A stretch of 64,000 nucleotides of DNA. It comes from Macrothele yani. Lineage: Eukaryota; Arthropoda; Arachnida; Araneae; Macrothelidae. How positions within the stretch are numbered: position 1 is the first letter of the stretch; the number at the start of each line of letters is the position of its first letter. Position numbers and translations under genes: made by a program. The notes under the pieces were generated by a model. That model had not been told where the DNA came from. It was given only the letters and a program-made list of their open reading frames with translations, and searched no databases. This document shows, piece by piece, positions 33,062-44,839 of this stretch. The stretch covers positions 76,594,971 to 76,658,970 of the forward strand of contig CM077022.1 of the NCBI GenBank assembly GCA_039090855.1. Reading direction: 5' to 3'.

Positions 33062-35795
33062 CAGGTATCATCATCATCATCAACCATTATCAATCCACTG
33101 CTGGACGAAGGTCTCCCCAAGTTTCCTCCACAACGGTCTGTCTTGCGCCACTCTCCTCCATGTCACTCCTGCATACTTTTGAATTTCATCCACCCATCTC
33201 CCATGTGGTCTTCTTCTGGGTCTTTTCCTGTCCCTTGGAATCCAATCTAAAATTTCGGCTGTCCATCGATGATCTGTCCTTCTGGCAGTATGTCCAGCCC
33301 ATTGCCATTTCAGGGATTTAACTCTGATTATGATGTCTTCCACTCTTGTCATTTTTCGGATCCACGAGTTCCTCTTCTTATCTCTCCTGGTTACACGAAG
33401 CATGCACCTCTCCATGCTACTTTGAGTTGTCTGCAGTCTTTGTATATCTCTTTTAGTTAAGGTCCACGTCTCTGCACCATATGTAAGCACTGGAAGGATG
33501 CATTGATCAAACACTTTTCTTTTAAGACATAATGGCATATTGCTCTTGAAAATTATGCTGTTTCTTCCAAAAGCTCTCCAGGCAAGTTTTGTATGCCGAT
33601 TAATTTCTTCATCAATGTGACCCTCACTTGATATCTGCTGTCCAAGATAAACGTACGTGTCTGTTATCTCCAGCTTTTCTCCATCAATCGATAAATCTTC
33701 ATTTCTTGTAAAAGCATTGAACATCACTTTTGTCTTCTGAAAGTTCATTTTTAATCCCACTTCTTTACTCTTGTCAGCAAGTTCCTGGATCATATTCTGC
33801 AGCTCTGATGGGGTAGTTGCAAAAATGACTACGTCATCAGCAAAACGAAGGTGGGTTAGATAATCTCCATTAATCTTTATCCCTTTGTTTTCCCAGCTCA
33901 GCGACTGAAAAACACCCTCCAATGTGGCATTAAAGAGCTTCGGAGATATGGTGTCACCTTGTCTCACTCCCTTTCCAATTTTTATGTGTGTTGTATTTTC
34001 AAACAGCCGAATCTTTGCACTTGCATTTTCATAGATGTTATTAATAATATTAATGTATGCATCTTCAATACCGCAGGTTTTCAGAGCCATTGTAACTGTT
34101 GATGGTTTCACCGAATCAAAGGCTTTTTCATAATCGATAAAAGCCATGCACAATGCAGCTTGTTCTCTCGGTTGAGCCATGTCCAGTGTTACCTTCAAGC
34201 GGTGTGAAAGAACTTTAGTGAAGATTTTATAAACTACTGATAGGAGGCTGATAGGTCTGTAGTTTCCGAGATCCTCAATGTCACCTTTCTTATGTAGCAG
34301 GATCATTGTAGCGGTGTTCCAATCCTCAGGAATCTTTCCTTCATTAAGGCATCGAGTGAAAATTTGGGCGAGTACTGTTTCAATTTCTCCACTTGCTTCT
34401 TGTATGATGTCTACAGTAATTCCATCTTCTCCTGGAGCTTTCCCCCGCTTCATGTTCTTGATTGCATGTGCAACTTCTGCTGGAAGGACTGGAGGAACTC
34501 TGGTACTGGTATCTTTCATGATGTCTGGAGTGCATGTATCATCCCTTTCATATAATTTGGAGTAGAAATCTTTCACTCTTGTCAAAATTTCGCCTCTATT
34601 TCTTGTTACAGAACCATCTTCTTTTCTCTGTGCCATAATCTGTTTTCTTCCCTTACTGAGATGTCCCTTTGCTATCTTTAGGCTTTGGTTGTTTTCAATT
34701 GCTTTCCTCACTAGTTCACAGTTGAATTTTCTTACGTCTTCAGTGATACTTTTTCTTACTGTCTTGCATAGCTCTATATATTCCACTTTGGAAGTCACAT
34801 CTTCTTTAGTTGTCCTCATCTCTCTTCTTTTTTGCATCAACATTTTCGTTTTTCCTGATAATTTGTTTACATGCAACTTGTTCTTAGACCCAGCTAATTT
34901 TGTTGCTGTTTCCATAAGAGCTTTGGTTACTTTTCTGTTAACTTCAGAGATGTCCACTTCTTCCGATGTTAGGCCTTCTAAAGCAGAGAACCTGTTCTTC
35001 AGTTCCAACTTGAAGGTATTATGGTGTTTTTTAAGGTTGGTTATGTCAATAGATTTTGTTTGTCTTATGAGCTTGCCACGTTCAAGTTTGGTGTTGAGGT
35101 GCATCTTACATCTCACCAATCTATGGTCACTACCTGTGTTGAACTTGTTTAGCACACTGCAGTCTTCTATGACGAATTTTTTGTTACACATAATAAAATC
35201 AATTTCACTTGTCGTCCCATTTGGATGCCTCCATGTCCATTTCCTGTGTGGCTTTTTCTTGAAGAAGGAGTTCAAGATGAAAAACCCTTCTGCCTCTGCA
35301 AACTCAACGAGAGTATTTCCACGCTGGTTTCTGTTGCTGTGACCGAATTTACCTACTGATGTTTCATTCTGTTGCCGTTGCCCTATTTTTGCATTGAAAT
35401 CTCCCATAATTATTTTCAAGTGCTGCTTACCTTTATTATTTAGATGAGAAATTTCCTCATAAAATTCTTCAATTTCTTCTTCAGGATGACTTGTGGTGGA
35501 TGCATAAGTTTGAATAATCTGAGCCTGGTATCTTTTCGAGAGTTGGATAACAAGTCGTGCAGCTCTGTCAGAGGAACTTTCAACTTCTACAACTTTATCC
35601 TTCAGTTTCTTGTTTATTATAAATCCAACACCACTAGTTCTGCCAGTATCTGTCCCACGATAGTAGAAGAGATGTCCACTTTTCAGTTCGATGAGATCTT
35701 CTCCTTTTCTCCTTACCTCACTTAGCCCCACGATGTCCCACTTGATCCTTTGTAGTTCCTCTTCCAATTCAAGAAGCCTTGAATCAGAAGATAGG
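33062..35795 (-). mobile_element. RTE-clade LINE, 5'-truncated, with long intact frame
   Basis: The 3' end on the minus strand finishes in a short ATG/TGA repeat (33066-33080), as RTE elements do. The 5' side ends abruptly at about 35795 inside the LINE-A endonuclease, so the copy is truncated. The intact frame and its position inside LINE-A suggest it is among the younger insertions here. Confidence 0.88.
33080..35767 (-). CDS. RTE endonuclease-reverse transcriptase (895 codons)
   Basis: An open frame without stops. Endonuclease: DIVGLSEVRRKGE near residue 12 (catalytic Glu), IIMGDFNAKIG near 120, GSDHRLVRCKM near 212. Reverse transcriptase: NYRPISLLSVVYKIFTKVLS, AFIDYEKAFDSVKPS near 545, GVRQGDTISPKLFNATL, RFADDVVIFATT near 642 with the catalytic Asp pair. 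C-terminal: MLRVTRRDKKRNSWIR and KWQWAGHTARR, ending in a WRRVAQDRPLWRKL tail typical of RTE. The first Met is probably not the original start, because similar frame (LLELEEELQRI) continues upstream and the N-terminus is truncated. The enzyme would nick DNA and copy its RNA there. Confidence 0.88.
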   Translation of the reverse strand: MEEELQRIKWDIVGLSEVRRKGEDLIELKSGHLFYYRGTDTGRTSGVGFIINKKLKDKVVEVESSSDRAARLVIQLSKRYQAQIIQTYASTTSHPEEEIEEFYEEISHLNNKGKQHLKIIMGDFNAKIGQRQQNETSVGKFGHSNRNQRGNTLVEFAEAEGFFILNSFFKKKPHRKWTWRHPNGTTSEIDFIMCNKKFVIEDCSVLNKFNTGSDHRLVRCKMHLNTKLERGKLIRQTKSIDITNLKKHHNTFKLELKNRFSALEGLTSEEVDISEVNRKVTKALMETATKLAGSKNKLHVNKLSGKTKMLMQKRREMRTTKEDVTSKVEYIELCKTVRKSITEDVRKFNCELVRKAIENNQSLKIAKGHLSKGRKQIMAQRKEDGSVTRNRGEILTRVKDFYSKLYERDDTCTPDIMKDTSTRVPPVLPAEVAHAIKNMKRGKAPGEDGITVDIIQEASGEIETVLAQIFTRCLNEGKIPEDWNTATMILLHKKGDIEDLGNYRPISLLSVVYKIFTKVLSHRLKVTLDMAQPREQAALCMAFIDYEKAFDSVKPSTVTMALKTCGIEDAYINIINNIYENASAKIRLFENTTHIKIGKGVRQGDTISPKLFNATLEGVFQSLSWENKGIKINGDYLTHLRFADDVVIFATTPSELQNMIQELADKSKEVGLKMNFQKTKVMFNAFTRNEDLSIDGEKLEITDTYVYLGQQISSEGHIDEEINRHTKLAWRAFGRNSIIFKSNMPLCLKRKVFDQCILPVLTYGAETWTLTKRDIQRLQTTQSSMERCMLRVTRRDKKRNSWIRKMTRVEDIIIRVKSLKWQWAGHTARRTDHRWTAEILDWIPRDRKRPRRRPHGRWVDEIQKYAGVTWRRVAQDRPLWRKLGETFVQQWIDNG

Positions 35796-36486
35796 GAGTA
35801 TATGTGTGTATATATTTGTGGCTGAAAAATGTATTAGATACACACAAACCATTCTCAATGCAGAGTTCAATTAATCTTTCACCATTATCATTCACATAAG
35901 AATCATTAAACTTACCCAGAACATTGTCAGAATTTGTATTCTGCACACTTACTCTAGCATTGAAATCCCCTGCTATTATAATTTTTTCTTTAGCACCAAA
36001 CTGGCTCAAAACAGCTTTTAGCTCATTCCAGAAATCTTCCTTCTTATCAGAATGTTCCGAGTCACAAGGAGCATACTCTACAACAATTACAATTCTCTGA
36101 AGTTTCACTTTCAAACGAATCCAGAGAATTCTCTCACTTATGCAACTATAGTGAATCAAGTTGTTCTTCATCTTTTCACTTAAAATCCCACCCACACCGG
36201 CCTGTCCCCTTACATTATCCAATACTCCAGACCACACACTCACCGTGCCATTCACTTCTTCTATCCCAATTTCCTTTTTGGTTTCACTTGCGCACAGCAC
36301 ATGCAATCTACACTTATTCATTTCTTCAATCACCTCACTCATCTTACCATTTATACCTCTAGTATTCCATACACCAATCTTACACTCACTCAGCCATGAT
36401 CTCTTTCTCATGCACCTTTTAGAAATTCCAGGTCTATTACGTGGTGGACCGTCCTTCTTAAGTGTGGTAGGTCCACCATATCCCAC
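35796..36486 (-). pseudogene. LINE-A endonuclease, N-terminal part
   Basis: The reading begins MGYGGPTTLKKDGPPRNRPG and reaches KIGVWNTRGINGKMSEVIEE. ETKKEIG supplies the catalytic Glu, and KIIIAGDFNARVS the GDFN core, about residue 170. It then stops at FFSHKYIHTYT, where the RTE element has been inserted. This is an AP-type endonuclease that nicks chromosomal DNA to prime reverse transcription. The start is uncertain because a leader with repeat motifs precedes it. Confidence 0.8.
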
Positions 36487-36984
36487 ACTTGAGTCCTTTA
36501 ATTTATTCTGTCTTTGTGTCTTTTTTAATCAGGTAGGTACATCAGTGTGGGGGATTAGCCCACTGCTGACGATTCCAGATAGTCATTCAACCTAAGGATT
36601 CTGGAACAAAACCCAGTGAGTTGGGGTCACAGAGGCCCTTGTTGCTGTTCTGTGTGCCATTGCCCACGGAGCGTCCCGATGAGGCAAACCCATCTCTCAC
36701 TAAAACTGCCATGCAGAACTAGCTAGTACCTTAACAATCTTTGTAGTGTAGCTTAATTTGTGTCTGCTTCTCAGATTCATAGAGGCCCTTGTTGCTGCCA
36801 TGTGTGCCATTGTTGTACAGCAGAACACTATCCTAAAGGCAAATCCGTCATCCACTAAGATTGCCCATCCAAAAAGTGTTAGAGTTCTAAAAGCTGTATG
36901 GATAAAAAGATGCATTTTCTGTAGACTAAATCTTAACAAGGATATTATTTTCAGCTCACAGAAGTACCTTATTTCGTTGCTGTC

Positions 36985-37095
36985 CAAGTAGCCATCTTCT
37001 CAGAAAACTTGGAAATTGCATTGCCTGGAATGGGGATTGAACCTGCATCTGTCAATTTTTATTTGAGTTTGCTACCATTACATCACCCAGGACAA
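36985..37095 (-). repeat. Possible tRNA-derived repeat
   Basis: On the minus strand GGGTGATGTAATGGTAGCAA resembles an RNA polymerase III box A region, and GGTTCAATCCCC resembles box B, at tRNA-like spacing of about 35 bases. It does not form a clear complete tRNA. Confidence 0.4.
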
Positions 37096-37499
37096 CAAAT
37101 TTCCCAGCTGGTGAAACTAAGCTGTTGTAGCTTGGGAATCTGGACAAACCTTAGGTTTGTGCTTGATGAGCACCCTAATTCCATGTGTAGTGTCAATGAC
37201 CATTCTAATCCAGGAACAATAACAGATCCAGATCATAAGAGACTTTTCGGATATCACAAAAATTAATGAAAAATAAATCTCAATGTGTATGACAAACTCA
37301 CAGAAATGTGATTTTCAGAACAGAAGCTTTTTGTCTGTCATATACTTGGGACAATTCATGCTTTATTAATTTCTGTGATGCTAGTGTAAAGCTGTTTTTT
37401 CCAGTTTTACCAGATGATCATCAACAACCGAGGATAATATTCCTATTGGTGCCTGAAGCCCATGGGGCATCAGATTTTATTCGTCATACATTGTTTTAC

Positions 37500-37770
37500 T
37501 ATCAGCACATCAGCACTCATCTGGTAAATCCAGGCATCCTGGGGAAGGAGGTCCATGGAGAAAGCACGTCCAGGGCCGACTTCGGAGAGAACCATCTACG
37601 CATTCGCATTCCCAAACATGGGGGACTGCGAAAAAACCCGGGAGGAAAAATTGCAGACTAGTTGGCCGGCAGGACTGGGGTTTGAACGCCCATCGGAAAC
37701 GTTCTCCTCACACACAGTGGATAGCGACATAACCAACTGTGCCATGCATGCCGGTGGTAGTTTTACCAGA
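37500..37770 (-). repeat. tRNA-derived SINE, second family
   Basis: The minus strand starts CCACCGGCATGCATGGCACA, then GTTGGTTATGTC (box A-like) and GCGTTCAAACCCC (box B-like). A non-tRNA body runs to about 37500. This differs from the SINE family at 46301, 55473 and 57269. Confidence 0.55.
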
Positions 37771-38288
37771 TGATGATTTCCATTAATTTGACTTTGTGAG
37801 AAGAGTACAGGATCTTAGTGAAAAGAAGTCACATTAGGCATCCTAGAAGAAGCCAGTGAAGTAAAACAACACTACAAGTATTTCAAAAATTTCACTGTCA
37901 TTTTAAAGATGCCTTAATGAAGAAAGAAAGGACATCAAACTTTTTTACATTCTGCTTTATTTGCAGTATTAAAAATTTGTACAGTTTTTAAGCTGTCCAG
38001 GGTATTTGCATGTGCATGTAATATAGTGCATCATACTACATCTGGAATTTATGTGTGCATCTTTGAATGTAGGAAGTACATGTATTTTGTCATATATGTT
38101 TATGGATATATATAAAGAAACTGGTAGATTGTTATTGCAATTTCATTTCTTGTGGAAACAAATTGAATGTTCTTATATGTTTATGCTTGTTGGTAATTTC
38201 TTTTAGTATAGCATTTTGTTTAAACAAAACAAAATGTTCATTTGGAAATCTGGTGATTTGGGCAGTAATTAGTTTTTTATTCTCTCAG

Positions 38289-38424
38289 AGTGAAGAACTA
38301 GCCATGCAGAAAAAGTTACGTACAGAAGTTATCCAACTAGAAGATTCACTTGCTCAAGTCAGAAAAGAATATGAAATGCTTAGGATTGAATTTGAGCAAA
38401 ATTTGGCAGCAAATGAACAAACTG
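38289..38424 (+). CDS. Bre1: Bre1 (RNF20/40) internal exon, coiled-coil region
   Basis: The 136-bp exon encodes [20 protein letters not shown], then [17 protein letters not shown] and NLAANEQTG. It is nearly identical to the conserved central coiled coil of RNF20/RNF40. A pyrimidine-rich TATTCTCTCAG precedes it, and a GTAAGC donor follows at 38425, giving phase 0 in and phase 1 out. Bre1 is a nuclear RING E3 that, with the Rad6 E2, monoubiquitinates histone H2B. The coiled coil supports dimerisation and partner binding. The RING would lie downstream of this window. A second AG at 38290 would shift the acceptor by two bases, but the phase-0 site fits the frame. Confidence 0.93.
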
Positions 38425-38527
38425 GTAAGCTACTTAGTTTTTCTGTGGACATTGGAAATATTGTAGAAAATGTATTTACAGAAAAATCAATAAGAATTAC
38501 AAGGTAAGAGTGTGAAGAGATCAGGAT

Positions 38528-38625
38528 AATTTGCATAAACATATACAGTGTACATATCACAAAGCTGTTCTCTAAGATTTAGAGGTCAGCTGCTCCTCAA
38601 ATGAAAATCATCTGTCAAATTATTA
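38528..38625 (-). repeat. LINE-A 3' end, severely 5'-truncated
   Basis: Shares AAGCTGTTCTCT and the AGAGGT(C/T)AGCT word with the LINE-A 3' UTRs at 30150 and 50015. Only about 100 bp are present. Confidence 0.6.
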
Positions 38626-39204
38626 ATGAAGTTAAATGTTGCATATCGCTGGTGTTTCAAACTTAGACGTATTCATTAACACTAGGCTTGACACGCGGCT
38701 TAAGCTTCACAAACATCATTGCGCTGTAACAAAAGCTGCATACATTATGAAAAGGAGGTTCTTTTATTGTGTCTCCTCACAACCACGCCGAATAAAGTGA
38801 AGACCCAGGAATTTGAAACAATAACAAATTTGATAAAAAAATATCCAAGCTGTAGTACAATAACAATGTGACATAATGTGCATTGTGCACTATACAATAG
38901 AACCCCTGTTACACGTTTTTTTAGGCGGTCCCAAGAAATATATAGATGAAATTTCAAGATGTGTATACTGCTGAAAAATTTTGAATGCCTCCAAAAAGAA
39001 AAAACTAAGGAGAGGGAATCCTTAATTTTATATTATGCTGATTTATAATGTAAGACATGCATACATGAATACTTTGTTTCCTACCTTAAGCTGATGTCTA
39101 TTGTGACTTTTGTATTAATTTTTCATTTCAGTGTAAAAACTAGGTTAAGAAATTCTGTCTGACTGTATATGAAAAGAAAAAAAAAATAGAAACTTACCTT
39201 TTTG

Positions 39205-39444
39205 AAATACCTCATTTGTTCTGTCTGTCAGACATACTTCCTAAGTATACAAATTCATTCACCTGGTCAATCTCTGTCATTTACACTTATTTTGCATTCA
39301 GTACTAATGGTTCCTTGCTCAAAAACCATGCTTTGGTTTTTACCTTATTTATTCAATTTATTCAAACTGAGTATCAATAAGAAAAAACCAAAGTTATGGT
39401 TTTGGAGTGAGGTACTGGTAATACTGAATGCAAGATAAGTCTAA
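39205..39444. repeat. LINE-A inverted duplication; start of the + strand copy
   Basis: 39205-39345 matches the minus-strand form of the LINE-A region seen at 50670-50800. 39365-39444 matches the same region in + orientation, with KTKV-type coding sequence. The two face each other as a foldback. The + part ends AAGTCTAA at 39444, and its continuation TCTAAATGG is at 49793. Confidence 0.75.
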
Positions 39445-42400
39445 CAGGGTTCCCACTCAACCTGGAAAACAGGGAAAACCTGTAATTCTCAGGGAATTTG
39501 AAAATGGTTCCAAAACTCAGGGAAAATTACCCTTTTTTTTTTTTTTTTTTTTTTTGTAAAAATCAATGGTTACTCTATTTTGCCAAAAAAAAACTTATTT
39601 TTTCAAGATTTCAAACTTTTGCTTTCAATTACTGCCTGCCTAGAATTTGGTATATCTTACTTTCAGTTATATTAAATATTTCCTTTATTCTCTAAAAAAA
39701 GATGCAAAATCAGGGTTCCCACGCCACCTGGAAAACCGGGAATTCTCAGGGAATTTTAAAATTGTTCCAAAAATCAGGGAAAACTCAGGGAAAATCGTGT
39801 TTTTCCGTAAAAATTAGGGAATTTTTTATTTTGCCAAAAATTATTTTCTTTCAGACTTTTGTAAAATATATTTCTGTATTGCTAAGTTTTAAAATAATTC
39901 CGAGTTGTTTTATCCTTCGAGACAACCCACCCACCAATTTAAGTGCAGCTGTGCTGGGGAGTGCGTCTCTTTGCGGTTCCCCCATCTCCAGATGCTCTAA
40001 ACTACAACCGAACAAACGGACACGTCAAAGTGTGAGAGAAAGCCATTAATCACACACCCATTTCGCAGGTTTTTATCTGCTGCGTTCGCGCAGAGGCAGT
40101 CGCTTGTTCCTGAGTAGGTGCCCTGGTTCTCTCTGTAGACTGGGAAAAAAATTATGAAAAAGCTATTTCCTCAATTCTTTAAATAACCGACTGAAATTTT
40201 TGCAGTTGGCAAGATATATGAAAATAACGTTCCATTTTAAATTTCGCCGAAATTCATCGGAAACTTTAGAAGTTGAACTTTTTTTTTTTTCCTTTTGCAT
40301 GTTCCACTTGTCTTTTATTAAACCGTACAAAACATTTTATTTTTCCGGATGTTAGTCATCCTAATAAATTCGTCCCCCCTTCAAGAGCAGTGTGGATGAA
40401 TGTTTCAAATTGAGGGCACCTAATTTATTTTGAAAAAAGTTCGTATCACTTACGAACTAAAGCTTCGCTTTCGTAATTCTGTAGCAGAGTTGGTATAGTT
40501 GGAAAAGTATGTACCTTCAAATGTTTGAACAGGGAAAATATTATGAAATAGGAAGATTCTTCAAAGAGGGGGAAAGATTAATTTTTTTCATAGTACTTAC
40601 GAGTATTTTGACAAAAAATATATGAAAAATACCATGCAATGAAGCCGGTACTATTGCATGCCTACCAAATTTTCCAGATTTCACGGCCGTTTGCTAGATT
40701 CATTGTTTTACGGCCGGAAAGAGATTTTTCTTAATTCTGTCATATTTCTATTTCATAATGCACGAAGAAATTTATTTATAGCTATTTTAAGACGATATTC
40801 CGATTACTGCAAGAGCTGGCTGGTTGCAAAAAATAGGGTAGTCCGACGCCCGGAACCATTGATTTCACATCTGGGTCATTCCACGCAAAATCGTCAGATA
40901 TTGAAATAATTTTCCACCGACACATCTCCGATTCTTACGATTTTTTTTTAACGGGTAGCTGCCTCCAAGTTATTAAAAAAACCCTAAAAGTTTCAACTTT
41001 TTTTGTTTCTGATAGATTAGAAGATATTATTTTTTGAATTTTTGTGCATAGTGGAAACCGTTTTCCGTAAAAACGCAAATATCTCCGTTATTTAGAATAA
41101 GAAATATAAAATTCATCATTCTCTCGTAATTTTTCCCAAGGTTTCAGCTTATACATAGGGGAAAAAAATTTGCGAGAGCAAAAGTTAGACGGGGTAGAAA
41201 TTTTCTTGTAATCGTAAATTCTTTTTCTTGTGTTGCTGCACCTCACAAGATTTGCATAAATTATTCATTTCACATCTTTACCCTCACATTGCCATAAAAA
41301 AAAAAAAAAAATCTACCTGGTTACTACTGATTTAAATCTTTGCCGTGCGTGCTCTATTGGTTTCAGGTTTGTCAGTGCAAGCGTTAAAGCCTCTGTCTCC
41401 GTTTTGGATGACCTTATTTGTGGGGAGTTACTGCAAATGACCTGAGTGGGCCCCAGACCTTTCTCGCACTTTGCCTGATCAACATCGCACAAATGTATTG
41501 CCCTTCATAAAGATATTGTTAAGTATAAACATGCCACTCGCCACAGGATGAAAAATTATGTTGACAAAAAAGTGTTAGGAGGATTTTATGAGCACACATG
41601 CACACAAAACTTCCTCTAATTGTTTCCCGTACAAGTAATTTGACGTAGCGTGGAAATGAACTGTGACCTACGAGAAAAGTTCAGTACTAATGTTCGTGTC
41701 ACAAACGTAGCCAATCAATTTTAAGACTTCCGGATTTTGGAAGTACTTATATGAATTGTAGCCTCTCAGGCAAAATGGCATTCCGTATTAACTGTTAGTT
41801 TTCTCCACTTGTTGTTTCCATTATTTTTTTCTTTATCCCTGTGTTTAATTTTTATTTTTTATTTTTTCGGTTATACCTTAGGATCTCTGTGTTGCCAGCT
41901 TATTGGTTATGAAATTTAACAGCACAATGTCTAAATATCCTATGCTGCGTTATTTAAAAGCAAATAGCAGAGGTGCCAACTATTACGAATTGTCCGTAAT
42001 TATTACGGTTTCAACTGTCCGAGTACGGAATTACAGACAGGTTGGAAGATTTACGGATTTCAGTGTGTTTTGGAGATTCTCAATTTTGTATCCTTTTTTT
42101 GTTAAATCCTTTTAGTGCGACGCTGCCGATTTGTCGGCCTTCGATTCTGATCCGCATATTTTCCGAATCAGACTGCAGATTTCGGTGTCTCAATGATCAT
42201 ATCATTTATCAATCATATCGTTTTGAAATGGAATGTCCATGAATCATATCATCAAACAGCGATATTATCGGAAGAATGGTACCGTAATTTTCTTCATATA
42301 ATCCGCGGATTATCTGTTAAAAAAGTTCAAATTATAGGTTTTGCGGATTATACACCGATGCGGTTAATACGCCGATTTAAAAAAAAAAAAATACAACCTT

Positions 42401-42769
42401 CCGACTTTTAAAAAATCTGCAGCATGATTGTGCAGGGAAGGGTGTAATAATTGGAAAAGGAACTCCCTCGGAAGAATTTTCCTCAGTTCAGGAGTTTGTA
42501 CGGAGCGAGGAGGAGGGGGAGGAATGTCGTAACGAAAGATCCGGAAAGTTGTGGGGAGGGACGACAGGGGTCACTTTGATATCGTTGAGGAGAGCTCTGA
42601 CTGTCGTGCCGGCTCTGTTTTTGGCAAAAAGCCAAAGAAGTACGCAGAGCACTTGCTGCACGAACCTATGCGTTTCTCCTTTCGGATTTCATGTGCGCGA
42701 ACTTGTGTCTAGTTTGCTTTCGTTGTTTTGGTGAACGTCATTGCTGCTGTTTTTGCTTCATTGCTAATC

Positions 42770-42917
42770 ATGATGTCTCTGAAAAGGAAACTTTTCAGTT
42801 ACACTGCTGAATTTAAACTTGAAGTGGTGGACAGAATTGAGAATATGATCGTGTCACTGCGCGATAGTTTTGAGGTCAGAACACAATCGTGCAGCAACAT
42901 ACGGAAAGCCTCTGTGT
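42770..42917 (+). pseudogene. Pogo/CENP-B-type DNA-binding fragment
   Basis: Reads MSLKRKLFSYTAEFKLEVVD then RIE before losing resemblance. KRKxYTAEFKLEVV is the usual start of the helix-turn-helix of pogo/jerky-like transposases. Only about 25 residues are convincing. Confidence 0.5.
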
Positions 42918-43494
42918 AGCGATCTAAAACGTAAACAAATCCGTTGGTAAATTCCGCAGGAGAATTCACGGGTTTTTTTATTGGCCCACGTGTAAGACGA
43001 TCTCTCAACTCTGAAAACAGGAATTCCTCCAAAAACTTTCAACTTATAAGCGAGTACATACGGTATTTCTACGACTTGTTCTGTATCAGCCTTTCATCAT
43101 TGGCAAGGTGTAATGCAGTACTCTGGAGCTGCATCGGCGTGATCTATGGATGCCACACCCTTTATTTGTCCGGAGATAAAAAGATAAAAAATATAAAACA
43201 GTTACCTTTAAAAATGAATTTCTTCATTTAATAAAATAGTTTTTTTTTTCTCTTACTTCTTCGGACTCATTATGTGTTTCTGGAACGTGGAAAGAGCGTT
43301 GTATTTATTTATTTTCTGTGCCACGTATTTGGAGGATTTTCACCTTGGATCTCGCCTTTTGGATTTAACTGCTATAATATATATAGCCAGTGCCGTTAAT
43401 ACCCACCAGATGGAGACGTCTCAGTAGCTGAGCCCATCTTACGGATTTATGATGTCAGAAGCTGACTTAAAAATACACATAGCACCGTGGATTG

Positions 43495-43570
43495 TTGGCC
43501 ACCGTGGTGTAAAGCTAACGCGCTCGGTTAGATATCGAGAGATCCGTGACTCAATTTCCCGGCGGCGGCT
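43495..43570 (+). repeat. tRNA-like segment
   Basis: The stretch from TGGTGTAAAGCTAACGCG to GACTCAATTTCC has box A-like and box B-like phrases at tRNA spacing. It looks like a tRNA-derived SINE head, and I do not see a full cloverleaf. Confidence 0.4.
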
Positions 43571-44290
43571 GAAAACAATTTTTCGGTTGCTATGTGTTTC
43601 TGGAACGTGGAAAGAGCGATGTGTTTATGTGACCGACTTTTCTGTCGGAAATTCCACTTCTGATTCAACATCTATGATGTGCGGATTATACGGCGATTTT
43701 TTCCCCTAAATGTCACAGTCTGCGGATTATACGAAGGATTTTTGTTTTTTAATGTGAATTTCGTGGTCTGCGGATAATATGACGAAAATTACGGGTTATA
43801 TGCCATAAGTGTCATCGTAAAAGAGTTTGCGCTTGCTATCGGTTCCCCACGCACTTTTCTGTGTGACAGGAGAAAGGTTACTTTAGCCAAAAGTTTTCCT
43901 ACTGCAGTTGAGGCAGTGCTGTTCACTTTGCATTGTTGGTGAATTATAAGACGTTGTACTGTCGGAAATCACTTTTTCGAGCCCCGTTCGAAGAGCAATA
44001 GTGATCAACTCGTCGCAACGCGTGGTCCACCAATGATGGATGTTTATATTTCTTGCGGACTTCTGCTGCGTGGGAGAACGAAGTGCGGTGTTTTATTACT
44101 AGAAGCTCTTCACATTATTCATTTCTTTTTCCCAAACAAACAGACACAATCGCAAAACTCCGTGAATTACGAATCCCCATCTTTTTCCAAACTCGTGTTA
44201 GCAGAGGATGACTTTATTGACAGCTTGTTCCGCAGACTAGCAGACGTGCTTTTTCCTACTGCGTGAAATTGTTTTCTAAGGTTATTTGAA

Positions 44291-44710
44291 ATGGCTTGTA
44301 GTGAGAGTGAAAGTTTGCCAAGTGATGGTGATGATTTTAAATCATCTGAGAGTGATATTGGCCAAGCAACATCAAGCCAAAAAACTAGCCACCGTGCCAC
44401 GCACACCATATCTTCTTCAAAAGGTGAAGATCTTCATAGTGAATCTTCAGATCATGAAAGTTCTGAAAGTGAATGGGAGGATGTTAATAGAGAGAAGTGA
44501 TGAACAACCTCAGCATCTTTTTGATTATCATGAAATGCTGGGGCCCAAACATGCTCCTGCAACTGATGTGGCACCTATTGCATATTTTTACTTGTTTTTT
44601 ACCAATTTCATCCTTGGAATTATCATTTCTGAAACAAATAAATATGCAAAGAGGTTTCTCCAGGAACATCCAAATCTTGAGCAAGGAAATGGAAAATGTT
44701 ACAAATGCTG
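44291..44710 (+). pseudogene. PiggyBac-like N-terminal fragment
   Basis: A Ser/Glu/Asp-rich start, MACSESESLPSDGDDFKSSE, runs to EWEDVNREK. After a frame change, ATDVAPIAYFYLFFTNFILG and IIISETNKYAKRFL follow. The second part resembles the opening of the piggyBac transposase core, where the LFFT...I..ETN pattern is common. The catalytic Asp residues would lie further on and are absent. Confidence 0.55.
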
Positions 44711-44839
44711 AAATAAAGGTTTCCTTGCGTGTCTTCTAATATGAGAGTAATCAGTAGCCCATGTAGGACGAGATGATTGCCGAAGGCATATCCAGTCAAA
44801 ACAAACACGAGGATTGTGTAAAATTAAAGACTCGATCAA

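Larger units (their letters stand above)
30146..36530 (-). mobile_element. LINE-A (non-LTR retrotransposon), long copy, interrupted
   Basis: Read on the minus strand: N-terminal endonuclease at 36486-35800, its second part at 32478-32020, reverse transcriptase at about 31680-30753, then a C-terminal tail and 3' UTR to 30146. A foldback element and an RTE element (together about 32500-35795) separate the two endonuclease parts. The same LINE recurs at 38528-38625, 39205-39444, 49795-52050 and 57412-57497. The LINE clade cannot be fixed by eye. Confidence 0.85.

Noticed and set aside
34278..35725. Several + strand frames of 90-217 codons
   Set aside because: They are antisense shadows of the intact RTE frame and show no family resemblance.
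38163..38288. Extending the Bre1 exon upstream to the Met at 38163
   Set aside because: The upstream residues are hydrophobic intron translation. A pyrimidine tract and AG at 38288 mark an acceptor, and Bre1 similarity starts there.
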